Below are positions 44,345 to 53,489 of a stretch of DNA of 64,000 nt, one piece after another; the stretch's first letter is position 1; every line of letters begins with the position of its first letter. Below the pieces are notes generated by a model, which was not told the DNA's origin, made no database searches, and saw nothing but the letters and a program-made list of their open reading frames with translations. Position numbers and translations under genes: made by a program. The stretch comes from Auricularia sp. M13 (lineage: Eukaryota; Basidiomycota; Agaricomycetes; Auriculariales; Auriculariaceae). The DNA lies in NCBI GenBank assembly GCA_037042915.1, contig CM073198.1, forward strand, positions 1,240,001-1,304,000, read 5' to 3'.

Positions 44345-44872
44345 ATCGCGGAAAATAATGGTCGGATTGAATCTTTGTGCCAGCGGCGAGACCGGCGCTA
44401 AAAATCGCGCGTCTCGCACAAACTCGCGCGGCTTTAGAACTAGTGCGACAACAGCATTTATTGCACGCGTCACACGGAGAACGACAAGCAGATGCGGGAT
44501 TGAGAATGAGGTACATCCAAGGCGACAGGTTCGAACGCGAAGAGGTAAAGGAGGGTGATTCTACCGATGAAATACTATGAGTATGCGGCTGGCAGTATCG
44601 TCTCAAACTTTACCTGAAAGTGCAATCAGCGGCCGCCAGCGAGCGTGTTGAGCTCGTCAATGAGATCTCTGATGGTCACGTGCTGTGAGGCGAGGTGTGC
44701 GCGAACATCGTGAGCACTGAGGAAGGCCTGCGGCACCCCGTTCGGTGTGGGATGCTGGTTTTGCCGCGCAATTAGACAGCGCATTGAGGACATGGTGAGA
44801 TGGAAAGAACATCTGGAACGGCGGGCGTGTTACTTATAAGAGGAGGCCGGAGTCGGACTTGGTCCACAGTAG

Positions 44873-45298
44873 AGTCGCGACTACAAGACTCAAGTTACGA
44901 CTGGCACAGCTTACAGTCACGACTTGGCGCACTTCGCATGCCGCCAGTCGCGACTTCGACAGCTCTCAGAAGTCACGACTTGAGCGTTTTCCCCGTAGTG
45001 CTAGTCACGACTGCTGACCGATTTCCCCGTCTCTAGTCACGACTTGAGCTGTTTCACCGTCTCGATAGTCACGACTTGCCCGGCTTTTCCGCGATACTAG
45101 TCACGACTGCTGACCGATTTCCCGTCTCTAGTCACGACTTGAGCTGTTTCACCGTCTCGATAGTCACGACTTGCCCGGCTTTTCCGCGATACTAGTCACG
45201 ACTGCTGACCGATTTCCCGTCTCTAGTCACGACTTGAGCTGTTTCACTGTCTCGATAGTCACGACTTGCCCGACTTGTCCGCAATACTAGTCACGACT
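44873..45298. repeat. Main phased palindrome array with 95-bp higher-order repeat
   Basis: Palindromes at 44873, (44893 variant AGTTACGACT), 44915, 44946, 44971, 45003, 45035, 45067, 45099, 45130, 45162, 45194, 45225, 45257 and 45289. From 44971 every spacing is 31 or 32 bp. From 45003 three different spacers repeat in fixed order (starting GCTGACCGATTTCCC, TTGAGCTGTTTCACC, TTGCCCGGCTTTTCC), giving a 95-96 bp unit present about three times. All copies in this part are AGTCACGACT in one orientation. Confidence 0.93.
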
Positions 45299-45588
45299 GC
45301 AGACGATGAGACTTGCCACAGACGCGCGCGCGACGGCGAACGGCACAGACTCAAAACCGAAGTGGCATTGTGCGGCGGGCTTAGCAGTGACAACTTGACC
45401 GGCAAGTTCAAGATGACCCGTTGGTCGTCTGGGCGTCATGACCTTGTCCAGAAAACGTAGCATCGTATGCATGCACCCGTGCGTAGAACGGAATAAAATC
45501 GCCGCGAGAATGGCCCTTGGTCAGCTGTCTCCGCGCGCATTCTATGTCGCGCCGACTACAGGAAATTGGTGAGACAAGGCCGGCCGAG

Positions 45589-46047
45589 TCAGAGCAAGTA
45601 GTCTACGCACCGAGATTCCTGTGCGGCCGCGAATGCACGCTGATGGTACTCGTCCTGTTCCAAGCACTGAGATGCGTCCGAAAGCTTGTAGAACTGAACG
45701 AGATAGTAGACCATGCGCTCGCGAAATTGGAGTGAGGTGTCGTAGAGCAGGGTATACTCCTCGCGGAGCGACTTTTGCAATGCCTTAGCCTTGGCGAGAT
45801 CCGCTTCAAGGACATCGCAGATGGACTTCAGGCGGGCGTTCTCCTGAGTAATCTGGTCCTTCTCGTACAGCAGGCCGAGGTGCGTGGTCCAGTCTAAATT
45901 CTGGCGGACTAAGTCGAGCTTGGACAGGGCAGCAAACAGCTGAGCCGTATCGCCCGCGGGGGGAGGAGGAGAAGGTGTCCGCGGGCCTCCGGAGTCGCAA
46001 GCGGGGTCGTAGAGAGGGCCACAGCGGTCGGGCACGGCACCGGACAT
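45589..46047 (-). CDS. KDZ-element cargo gene F, coiled-coil protein
   Basis: A single open frame of about 152 residues from ATG at 46047: MSGAVPDRCGPLYDPACDSG, a Pro-rich stretch, then a heptad-rich helix LFAALSKLDLVRQNLDWTTH, KDQITQENARLKSICDVLEA and DLAKAKALQKSLREEYTLLY, and RERMVYYLVQFYKLSDASQC. Ends SRCVDYLL. Codon bias is clear. Divergent from gene G; the 250 bp between their starts holds four palindromes. Probably forms homo- or hetero-oligomers; role unknown. Confidence 0.65.
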   Translation of the reverse strand: MSGAVPDRCGPLYDPACDSGGPRTPSPPPPAGDTAQLFAALSKLDLVRQNLDWTTHLGLLYEKDQITQENARLKSICDVLEADLAKAKALQKSLREEYTLLYDTSLQFRERMVYYLVQFYKLSDASQCLEQDEYHQRAFAAAQESRCVDYLL

Positions 46048-46119
46048 GGGATAAACCTGAGGAGCACAGCGTAAGTGCTTGTATAAGAAAGGGTGGAACT
46101 GCACATGATTGGCGTCGAT

Positions 46120-46219
46120 AGTCGCGACTTGTGCCTCTGTACAGGTTGTTCAGTCGCGACTTCTGAGGTTGTTCAGTCGCGACTATGCCGGCGAGAGAAG
46201 CAAGAGAGAAGTCGTGACT
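46120..46219. repeat. Palindromes in the F/G bidirectional promoter
   Basis: Copies at 46120, 46152, 46174 and 46210; spacings 32, 22 and 36 bp. The site nearest gene F is 73 bp from its ATG and the site nearest gene G 78 bp from its ATG. Confidence 0.88.
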
Positions 46220-46296
46220 GTGGAAATGAGGTCGGCGCGCCAGCATCACCGACTCTGAGAAACCTTGTACTCTCCTTCGCCGCGTCGCACACCGCA

Positions 46297-46680
46297 ATGC
46301 CCGAGCCCGCCTCAGAGACGACGGACATCCCTCCTCGCATTATCCGCCGTGTGCCCGCATCTCTATATCTCCTTCTCTTCGGGCAGATACGCTACGCCGT
46401 CCACACCGGCTTGGACTCTGACTTCAAGAAGTTGGACGAACAACTCCTGGATCTTCTGTCCTACCAGCAGCCCGAAAACGAGTTCTGCAAGATGCAACGG
46501 ACGTTCAATAACTGGACGAAGAGGCTCGAGGCCAAGGAAGCGCAGTTGGACGAGCTGATCACGAGGCTTATCGTCCGCTGCATCGAGCTCAACGTCGCGA
46601 CGGACGCCGAGATCGCGGAGATCGAGGAGGTGCGCAGGCGCGGCAGCGCCGGACCGAGTCAGGCCGACAGTGCGACTTAG
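46297..46680 (+). CDS. KDZ-element cargo gene G, small helical protein
   Basis: Open frame of 127 residues, MPEPASETTDIPPRIIRRVP, then ASLYLLLFGQIRYAVHTGLD, a helical region FCKMQRTFNNWTKRLEAKEA, QLDELITRLIVRCIELNVAT and a charged end IEEVRRRGSAGPSQADSAT. Strong G/C third-base bias, no intron needed. Size and coiled-coil character suit a partner of gene F, with which it shares a promoter region (inference). No family recognised. Confidence 0.65.
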   Translation: MPEPASETTDIPPRIIRRVPASLYLLLFGQIRYAVHTGLDSDFKKLDEQLLDLLSYQQPENEFCKMQRTFNNWTKRLEAKEAQLDELITRLIVRCIELNVATDAEIAEIEEVRRRGSAGPSQADSAT

Positions 46681-47149
46681 GGGTTGGTGAGTCTAGAGCG
46701 TTTGCGGCTGGTATTTCACAGGACTCATGGACGCTTCGCTGAAGATCTCACGAGCTCGATCCAGCCGCAGAAAGCAATGCGGATGCTTGAGAGATGCAAT
46801 GTAATTGATGTTTTCTTTCGTTGTGTGTCTACGTGCAACCTGGTATATTGGCTTTTGCGCGGATATTGTATGATGTCGAAAGGGAAATGCACATAAGAGA
46901 CGGGCCTCGGACAAAACAATTGCGAGACTGAGAGCGGCGGTGAATGTGGTCTAGTAATCCACTAGCAGGACTAATTGCGCTATGAGATCGTATGCAGTCT
47001 TGGTTTCGTAGTCGCGGTTAAATGCGGGAAGGCTGGCGACGTCTTGCGGTGTTTGGTTGGGAGAGGTCATTGCGGAGAAGGAGTGTGCACGGCCGGGGCT
47101 TGTATGCACCACACAGCAACCTGCAATAGGCGCGACTTAGAGCAGGCAT
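46681..47149. other. Non-coding right subterminal region of the KDZ element
   Basis: No frame of coding bias. Holds degenerate sites such as AGTCGCGGTT (about 47010) and GGCGCGACTT (about 47129). Confidence 0.5.
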
Positions 47150-47216
47150 AGTCACGACTGACTCGGCATCACAGGGATTGCTTTGGATTGCTGAAAAGTC
47201 CTGGCTAGTCGCGACT
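47150..47216. repeat. Palindromes in the right terminal repeat
   Basis: AGTCACGACT at 47150 and AGTCGCGACT at 47207. The latter lies at offset 82-91 from the element's right end, matching the degenerate AGTCCTGACT at the same offset from the left end, which ties the palindrome to the transposon termini. Confidence 0.88.
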
Positions 47217-47297
47217 GCGCCCAGGAAGGCCCTCGAGGTCCAACTTCAAATGAGTCGGGATGCGCCTTGTTGGGCCGGTTTGCGGCAACCTATGGTG
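47194..47297. repeat. Right terminal inverted repeat of the KDZ element
   Basis: Complement aligns ungapped with 28503-28606: 58 of 104 positions identical by my count, with cores CAACAAGGCGCATCCC (offset 26) and GACTAGCCAGGACTTT (offset 88), read on the minus strand. Confidence 0.75.
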
Positions 47298-47305
47298 GAG
47301 AGGAC
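47298..47305. repeat. Target-site duplication GAGAGGAC, right
   Basis: Identical to 28495-28502 and in the corresponding position of the FAD monooxygenase coding frame. Confidence 0.88.
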
Positions 47306-47986
47306 GTCCTCGATGATCTGCGCGGTGGGCAGGACTCGGACATACCCGCGGTCCTGCGCCTGGAACATCGTGCCCGTCGCCGTCATGATCGTGCGGTGAC
47401 AGTTGTTGACGAGCCGTTCACCAATCGCGCAGCGAGCGCCGGGTGGTCCTGCGCCTGCAAGGCGCCCTCGATGCCGGTGACGCCGGTGTACGCGGTCTCG
47501 ACATCGGACAGCAGCGCGCGCACGTGGGAGCGCCCGCCGGCGGCGCCGACGACGAAATTAACGGTCGTCTTGAACCCGTTCTCGAAGTCGGACGGGACCT
47601 CCGAGTCCCACTGCGACGTACCCAGCACCGGCGATGCTAAGACGAAGCGGTGCCACGCTCCACTTGATGCTGCCCTCAGGGGGAGCTTGCGGAGGACGAC
47701 GCAGTCGATCTCCGTGTGCAGGCGGCGGGACGAAGTGGAAGAACGGCACGCCCGTGCGGTCGGACGCGAGGATTTCCTGCCCGGAGAAGCGGGCGCTCTG
47801 GGTGAACGCGTCCCAGCCCGAGTCGGGGGTGCAGGTCGAGCGAGCCGCCGAGGCGTGCAGCGCTGGCGACCTCCCTCTCGCGCTCGTAGACTGTCGCGGC
47901 GATGCCGTGTCGTGTGAGAACATTGAGCAGCGTGAGGCCGCCGGGGCCGGCGCGATGCTTGCGATGAGGTGAATCTGGGATGACAT
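47306..47986 (-). pseudogene. FAD monooxygenase, 5' part of the split gene
   Basis: Starts MSSQIHLIASI (47986) and carries in several frames the family landmarks of residues 1-240: LLNVLTRHGIAATVYERE, GWDAFTQSARFSGQEILASD, TGVPFFHFVPP, TTVNFVVGAAGGRSHVRALL, VTGIEGALQAQDHPALAARL and TAQIIEDVLS at the junction. It needs several frameshifts to read through, so the locus has decayed, either before or after the transposon arrived. It stops where the 3' part at 28502 resumes (V-L-S shared through the target duplication). Confidence 0.82.
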
Positions 47987-48669
47987 GGTGCTGTGGACTT
48001 GACGCCGTTCTGCACTATCTGCCACCTGCGCTTTATACCGGATTCGGCCGGCGTGATGGACGGTGCGTTGTCATAGGGCCGGCGCCAGACGCAAGCTTTT
48101 GAGCAAATGCGGTCGAGTCCTTAGCGCTTAGTGCGCGACTGTTGCACAAGCGCAGCAAGCAGCAATTAAACTCAATATCTTCTGCGCCATATTCAGCAGC
48201 GGTTTCGCGTCTGGCTGGGGCCTCTCGCGTCGTGTTGACAACATTTGGAACGATTATATTCCTTCATAAAGTCTGCAAAGGAGACTACGCGCCGTGCGGC
48301 TCCCGAAACAGAACTTTACGAGTCATGTAGGATGAGATCGCGGCTGCAACTACATCGTTGTATCTTCAGTGTATCCCTAGAAGCTGTCTTTATGCAAGCG
48401 AGTCAAGGAAACGTCTTGATCCTTGCCTTTGTACGAGGCAGATGAGTTTGGAACAGTGGGGAGGGCGGCGAAGACATTCTACCGAGACTTCCCCTCAGTC
48501 GGCTAGCAAAAGAAACCTCCGCGCAAGTACAGAGTACAGGAACCCGCGATGAATCAATGAAGCCGACATTATGGGATGTGGGTGGGATCCGCAGCACCAT
48601 TTCCAGAGTCGCCGAGCGGTAAGCGGCCGCGCAGACTTTCCTCGACGGCGCCCGCATCGGCAGCCAGAC

Positions 48670-48812
48670 TGTCAGCAATGACGAGGGGAGCGGCCTGAGA
48701 CATGGCCAAAGGGAGACAAGAGACAAGGATGGCATTGGGACTCCATGAGGTATATATACATCAGGAGGGACAATGTATGGTGGCAAACAATGTAGAGGAG
48801 ACAATACTAACA
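48670..48812. repeat. LTR, left copy
   Basis: 143 bp, includes a TATA-like GTATATATACATC in its middle. Confidence 0.85.
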
Positions 48813-49634
48813 CCCCCCCTTCTCCGAATACGTTGTGCACTACTGAAGAGATACACATGAGTAACAAGAGCACGGGAAAGTGACAATAGAAAATGTAAAA
48901 CAGTCAGAGATTCGGTCATAGAGCCGATACCACCTTCATACCGCCGCCGTCTCAAATCTGGCCCGTTTATCGTCTAAGCGTCGGGAAGTCATGCGGAGCG
49001 GTCGTGCGGGTGTTGAGGTAGATGTGGATGCTGCGAACCGGAATAGAATTGAACAACGCGTTGAGGGCGCAGTGGTCAGGTGCGGCAGTCGTAGCCTGGG
49101 CATCACGTCACTGCTACGAGAAGCGTCCGTAGTGCGAAGGTATCGCCGGATGGTGCTGTCGTGCGGATGTCATCGAAGACTCGGCGCCGCGGACCATAGA
49201 AGAAAGAGGAATAGCGCCAATGTTTGACGCATAGCCGCGCTATCGTGCGCGTAGGCCGCAGAAGCATCGCCGCCTCGCCTCGGTGTCGCGTCCTTCGCAT
49301 ATATCGCGGGATCGTCGGTATTCGGGCGTCAAGTCGGGTGCCGAAGGGCAGTCGTCGCAGTGGCGGTTGAGAACAAAGAAGGCACAATGCAGGCATTTCG
49401 CACAATGCAAAGGCTGAGGTCGGCCGCGGATCCATCGCAAGCGGCCGTAAGCGTCGAAGGCAGGGATGCAACTGAGGCAGCGCCAATTGAACCGGTCCGC
49501 GAAGAGGAAGAGCGAGCACGAGTAGAAAGAAGCCGCCTGGCAGCGCGTCATGCGTGGCCACTATGAGAAAGGCGGGGCCTCCCGTCCCAAGCAAGGCACA
49601 AAGTCAACAGTGCTGCCGCAAAGGGCTCATAACC

Positions 49635-49777
49635 TGTCAGCAATGACGAGGGGAGCGGCCTGAGACATGGCCAAAGGGAGACAAGAGACAAGGATGGCAT
49701 TGGGACTCCATGAGGTATATATACATCAGGAGGGACAATGTATGGTGGCAAACAATGTAGAGGAGACAATACTAACA
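49635..49777. repeat. LTR, right copy
   Basis: 143 bp, same sequence as 48670-48812 by eye. Confidence 0.85.
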
Positions 49778-50226
49778 CAGACGACAGTCCAACGTGTGCA
49801 GGTATAGCGTAACGAGACGGGGGGGGTGCCTTGCCAATGCCAGGTGACGAGCAGAGCCAGCAAACGACCGCTTTGATGGCGAGCTGTGCCGTGGGAACGA
49901 AGCGTACCGGTTTGCTTCCATGCTCAAGGACAGCGAAGTAAAGTGTTAAGTGGAACTGTGACGGAGTCTACTGTTCAATGCTGGAAAATTTGTATGTGCG
50001 GCTGTCCTGTGGCACTTACATTTGGAAAGATTATCTTTTTCTGCAAAGTCTGCAAAGGTGACTAACTAGGCCGTTGCACTTGAATAAATAGTTGTGAAAA
50101 TGAATTGGGTTCACAATACCTTCTAGGCATCTGACAAGGCTGTCAGACAATATTTATGTCCGGTGGCAACAGTATTCGCCAGTCAAGGACTATATGATAC
50201 ATTCGCTTGAGGCATGAACGCAGCGA

Positions 50227-52045
50227 TTAGTTTGCGTACACCCATGCCTTCCAGCGCGGGAACGTGCATCTCCACCAGAAGACGATCTGGGACCACGGAT
50301 AGAGTCCCATGTTCCAGCCCTCGTCCATCTTGTACCACTATAACAGGATCAGCTGCACGCCTTCCTGCGGATAGGACTTAAAAGACACGCACACTGTGAC
50401 ATCCGCTCCATACTTTGGTGCGGAGAACTTTCTGTACCTTCATGACGAAGGCGACCTCTTCCTCCGCTTTGACTTCGACAGTGGCTTTCCGGCCGTTGAT
50501 GATGGGCGGGATGAGCTTGAGGATCAGGTTCACGATGCTAGAGCAATGCGTAAGTGATCTGGACGACTAACGTTTCGCGTGGAGACACGCACTTCTCGAT
50601 AGCGATGAGCGTGCTCGTATGTCCTGTCGCGGTATTCGGGCCCAGGATCATGAGGAAGTTGGGGAAACCCGCGCAGGCAAGCGTGTCGAATGCGCCGGGC
50701 CCGCCAAGCGCTTCCCAGTGCTTCTGGATGCTGATTCCGCCGCGGCCGATGAGCGGGAAGGGGACATAGCTGTCAAGGATCGAGAAGCCCGTAGCGAGCA
50801 CGATCACGTCGGCAGGGTGCGTCCCGGCGTCCGTGCGCACGGCGTTGGGCAGGATCTCGCGGACGGTAGTCTTGTAGAGATGCACGTTCTCACGGTTCAG
50901 CGTTTTCAAGTATTCCGATGAGTCGATCACCCTACGCTGGGAAGAGCGCGTCAGTGTGAGGAGCGCTGAATGAAGACAACCACGGCTGGCCGACCTTGCA
51001 CCCCATGCCGAACTTAGGGACGAGGATGTCGTGGTATTCCTTGGGCGCTGTCGTGCGCACATACTCCTTGACGGTCTTCTCATAACCGTCCCGCAGGTAC
51101 TTGCCCAGCGGATTCAGGGAGAAGCTGAGGAAAGTGATCTCCGCGAACGTTGCGATCAACTGGCGGAGGAGCTGCTGGCCATACGGTGCGTGCGTGAAGA
51201 ACCAATTGCCGACGGGGCCGAAGAGCTTGCGCACGGGCTGGACCCACTGCGGCGTGCGCACAATCTGAGTCAGCGAGCGCACCGTCGGCGCCACCTCAGG
51301 CACGATTTGATTCGCCGAGCCTGTGGAGAAACATCTGAATCAGCCGTTGGTTTGTTTACACGGCTGCGCAGCCAGCAGTCCCCGGTCCGGGGAGGAAATC
51401 ATGCGCGCACGCGACGACGTACATCCGTTCCCAATGACCACGACGTCCTTGCCGCTAAGGTCGACCGAGTGGTCCCAGCGTGCGGAATGGAAGACGGGCC
51501 CTTTGAACGCGGTGAAGTCCGCCGTGACGCTCGACGGCACGGGCTCGGTCAGGATCCCGACGGAGGATATGAAGACCTTGCACTCCTTGACGGACGTCTC
51601 GCCGGTTTCGACGTGCACGAGGTGTACGCGCCAGCGCTTGCGGTCCTCGAGCCACTCCGCGCGCACGCACTTGGTGTTGAACGTCGTGCGCTCGCGCAGC
51701 CCGTACTCCTCGGCCACGGACACAACGTACTTGAGGATCTCCTTCTGCGGCGGGAACGCGCCCGTCCAGTTTGGCTTCTGCGCGAACGAGTACGAGTACA
51801 GCACCGCAGGCACGTCGCACGCGCAGCCTAGTAGGACGCGTCATGGCATATGAGGGCCCCGGTTCTCGCGAGCGTTGCAGGGACTCGCCTGGGTATGTGT
51901 TTGCCCACCAGGTGCCTCCGAACTCGGGCATCTTCTCGAAGATGTGAAACTCAGTGAACCCAAGCTTGCGCTGGAGCTGCACGCCGAGGCAGACGCCCCC
52001 CATGCCGGCGCCGATGCAGATGACAGGTATGTACTCGGCGGCCAT
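50227..52045 (-). CDS. Flavin-binding monooxygenase of Baeyer-Villiger type
   Basis: Starts MAAEYIPVICIGAGMGGVCL at 52045 with the FAD Rossmann motif GAGMGG, then FHIFEKMPEFGGTWWANTYP. After an intron come CACDVPAVLYSYSF and FPPQKEILKYVVSVAEEYGL. The Baeyer-Villiger fingerprint is present as FKGPVFHSARWDHS (FxGxxxHxxxW), followed by the NADPH Rossmann motif DVVVIGNGCSANQIVPEVAP. Later exons give VIVLATGFSILDSYVPFPLI, FLMILGPNTATGHTSTLIAI and a C-terminal domain ending WWRCTFPRWKAWVYAN. Six or so short introns. Likely oxidises ketones to esters, or steroid/terpenoid or xenobiotic substrates, using NADPH and O2; substrate unknown. Confidence 0.88.
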
Positions 52046-52525
52046 GGTGAGTGGGGACGACGTTAGAGAATAGATTCGCTCGCAAGTCGTCAAGTGATAT
52101 CTGTCATGAGACTCCGCTTTTGCGCGGAGATGGTCCAGTGTAAATCATGGATCCCATGACCTGAAAACGCCGGGTCCGTGGCGAGAATCCGGGAAGAATG
52201 CAGCCGTCTCCAAGCCGTCAAAGAAACTCTTTGTCCGGTCAGATCTCGAGAAGTCGTATGAGGAGGCACGAGTGTCAGGAAACAGCAAGAAATTTCCCTT
52301 TCTTGCTGCCAGCAAGAGGACTTATTTATGGACCCCCGACTCTTGACGCCAAAGGACCCGCAGTAATACCTGTTAGGCAGTTCGATTGACTCTGCCTTTC
52401 AGTCCACTGGTTGAGGCATTTTTCCGCATCACAGCCTGGAGTATAAATGCCTATATATTCTTGGAGATGAGGAACTCGGGAGAGAAGCACCGGAAGCATT
52501 TGTGACTTGAACCGAAACTATCATC

Positions 52526-53489
52526 ATGCCGCGTTCGCGCTCTCGTTCACGGTCGCGCTCGCGCACACCCGAAGACCTGCCGCTTCCGGGAGGCGCAGCG
52601 CGCATCTCAGAGTCCGATTACTTTCTTAAAGCCGACGAATTTCGGACCTGGCTCAAGGACGAGAAGGACCGATACTTTGACGAATTGTCCAGCGACAAAG
52701 CTCGCAAGTACACATTTCAACTGAACTTCAATCTTAATCAGAACTAATGCTATTTAAATTGCAGGTATTTCAAGAAATTTGTGAAAGCGTGGAACCGCGG
52801 CCAGCTCTCGCGGCGATTGTACTCTGGCGTCGACCCGACTGAAGTCAAGCAAACGGCGTATAAATGGAAATTCGTCGACAGGGAAGGCGGGAAAGCCGAC
52901 CGCGACGCTATGAAGCGTGTGCGCGCTGCCGTCGCTGAAGAAACGTATGGACCGTCATTGCCAGCAGCAAGTGGCAGCGGACGCGTCCAAGGCCCGACTC
53001 TGCCCACCGCGGCCGACTTACAGCTTGCTCGGGAAGAATCACGGGATCTGCAAGCCGCTGAGCGCGTGGCTGGCAAGAAACGCGCGCGGGCTGAGGACCG
53101 CGACCGCATCGAAGATCTGGTTGGCCCTCGTGAAGTCGGCCGAGAGGCCCTGCTCGAGAAGAAACGTGTCAAGCGGGAGGCGGACAAGTCGTTCAGAGAC
53201 GCCAAGGACGATGACGGCGGAGATCTGGACGCAGACGCGCTCATGGGCGGTGATAGCTTTCAGGCAGCGTCAGTTGAAGCTGCATATTGCTTTTGCTTCT
53301 TTTGTGCTGACTATACTTTGTTTTAGAATCGCTCGCCGCGACGCCGCCAGGAAGCGTTTCGCGGAGAAGCGTGCAGGCGGCACGGAAGAGCGCGACATGG
53401 CTGTCAGAGAACGGCAGAACGCCTTTCGCGACAAGGAGAAGGCAACGATGGAGATGTTTAAGCAGCTGGCCAAAGAGCGCTTCGGTTGA
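52526..53489 (+). CDS. SR-rich SCI1/NKAP-like nuclear protein
   Basis: Starts MPRSRSRSRSRSRTPEDLPL, an RS domain, followed by ISESDYFLKADEFRTWLKDE, FDELSSDKARK, then after an intron (about 52706-52764) YFKKFVKAWNRGQLSRRLYS. That order (SExDYFxKxxEFxxWLKxE, LSSxxAR, FVxxWNxxxLxxxxY) matches the family of plant STYLE CELL-CYCLE INHIBITOR 1 and its fungal and animal homologues. The rest is charged and helical with nuclear-localisation-like KKRARAEDRDR, and a last exon (about 53326) RKRFAEKRAGGTEERDMAVR ending QLAKERFG. Expected in the nucleus, linked to splicing or transcription. Confidence 0.72.

Larger units (their letters stand above)
28503..47297. mobile_element. KDZ-class DNA transposon with cargo genes, 18,795 bp
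   Basis: Bounded by a perfect 8-bp target duplication (28495-28502 and 47298-47305) inside a FAD-monooxygenase gene whose two halves lie outside in matching orientation. The terminal 104 bp of each end align ungapped in inverted orientation with two conserved cores: offsets 24-41 (14 of 18 identical) and offsets 81-104 (20 of 24). Inside are a KDZ transposase-Ulp1 fusion (32889-37583, minus), six other genes, and about 57 palindromes AGTCGCGACT/AGTCGTGACT/AGTCACGACT confined to non-coding DNA. The KDZ superfamily is known for large elements with accessory genes in basidiomycetes. The perfect target duplication and open transposase domains suggest a fairly recent insertion. Confidence 0.88.
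48670..49777. mobile_element. Short LTR element of TRIM type
   Basis: Two 143-bp direct repeats, 48670-48812 and 49635-49777, both starting TGTCAGCAAT and ending ACTAACA (TG...CA ends). The 5-bp target duplication CAGAC is at 48665-48669 and 49778-49782. The internal region is about 820 bp with no gag-pol. The two LTRs look identical by eye, implying a recent insertion. Its size fits terminal-repeat retrotransposons in miniature, which rely on enzymes from other elements. The structure looks whole for that class. Confidence 0.85.

Noticed and set aside
45003-45298. CRISPR array
   Set aside because: Regular repeat-spacer layout, but the repeat is only a 10-bp palindrome, the spacers recur in blocks, the genome is fungal with introns, and there are no cas genes.
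28503-47297. TET/JBP dioxygenase cargo
   Set aside because: Expected because KDZ elements often carry one, but no HxD...H 2OG-Fe(II) motif is seen in genes A, C, D, E, F or G.
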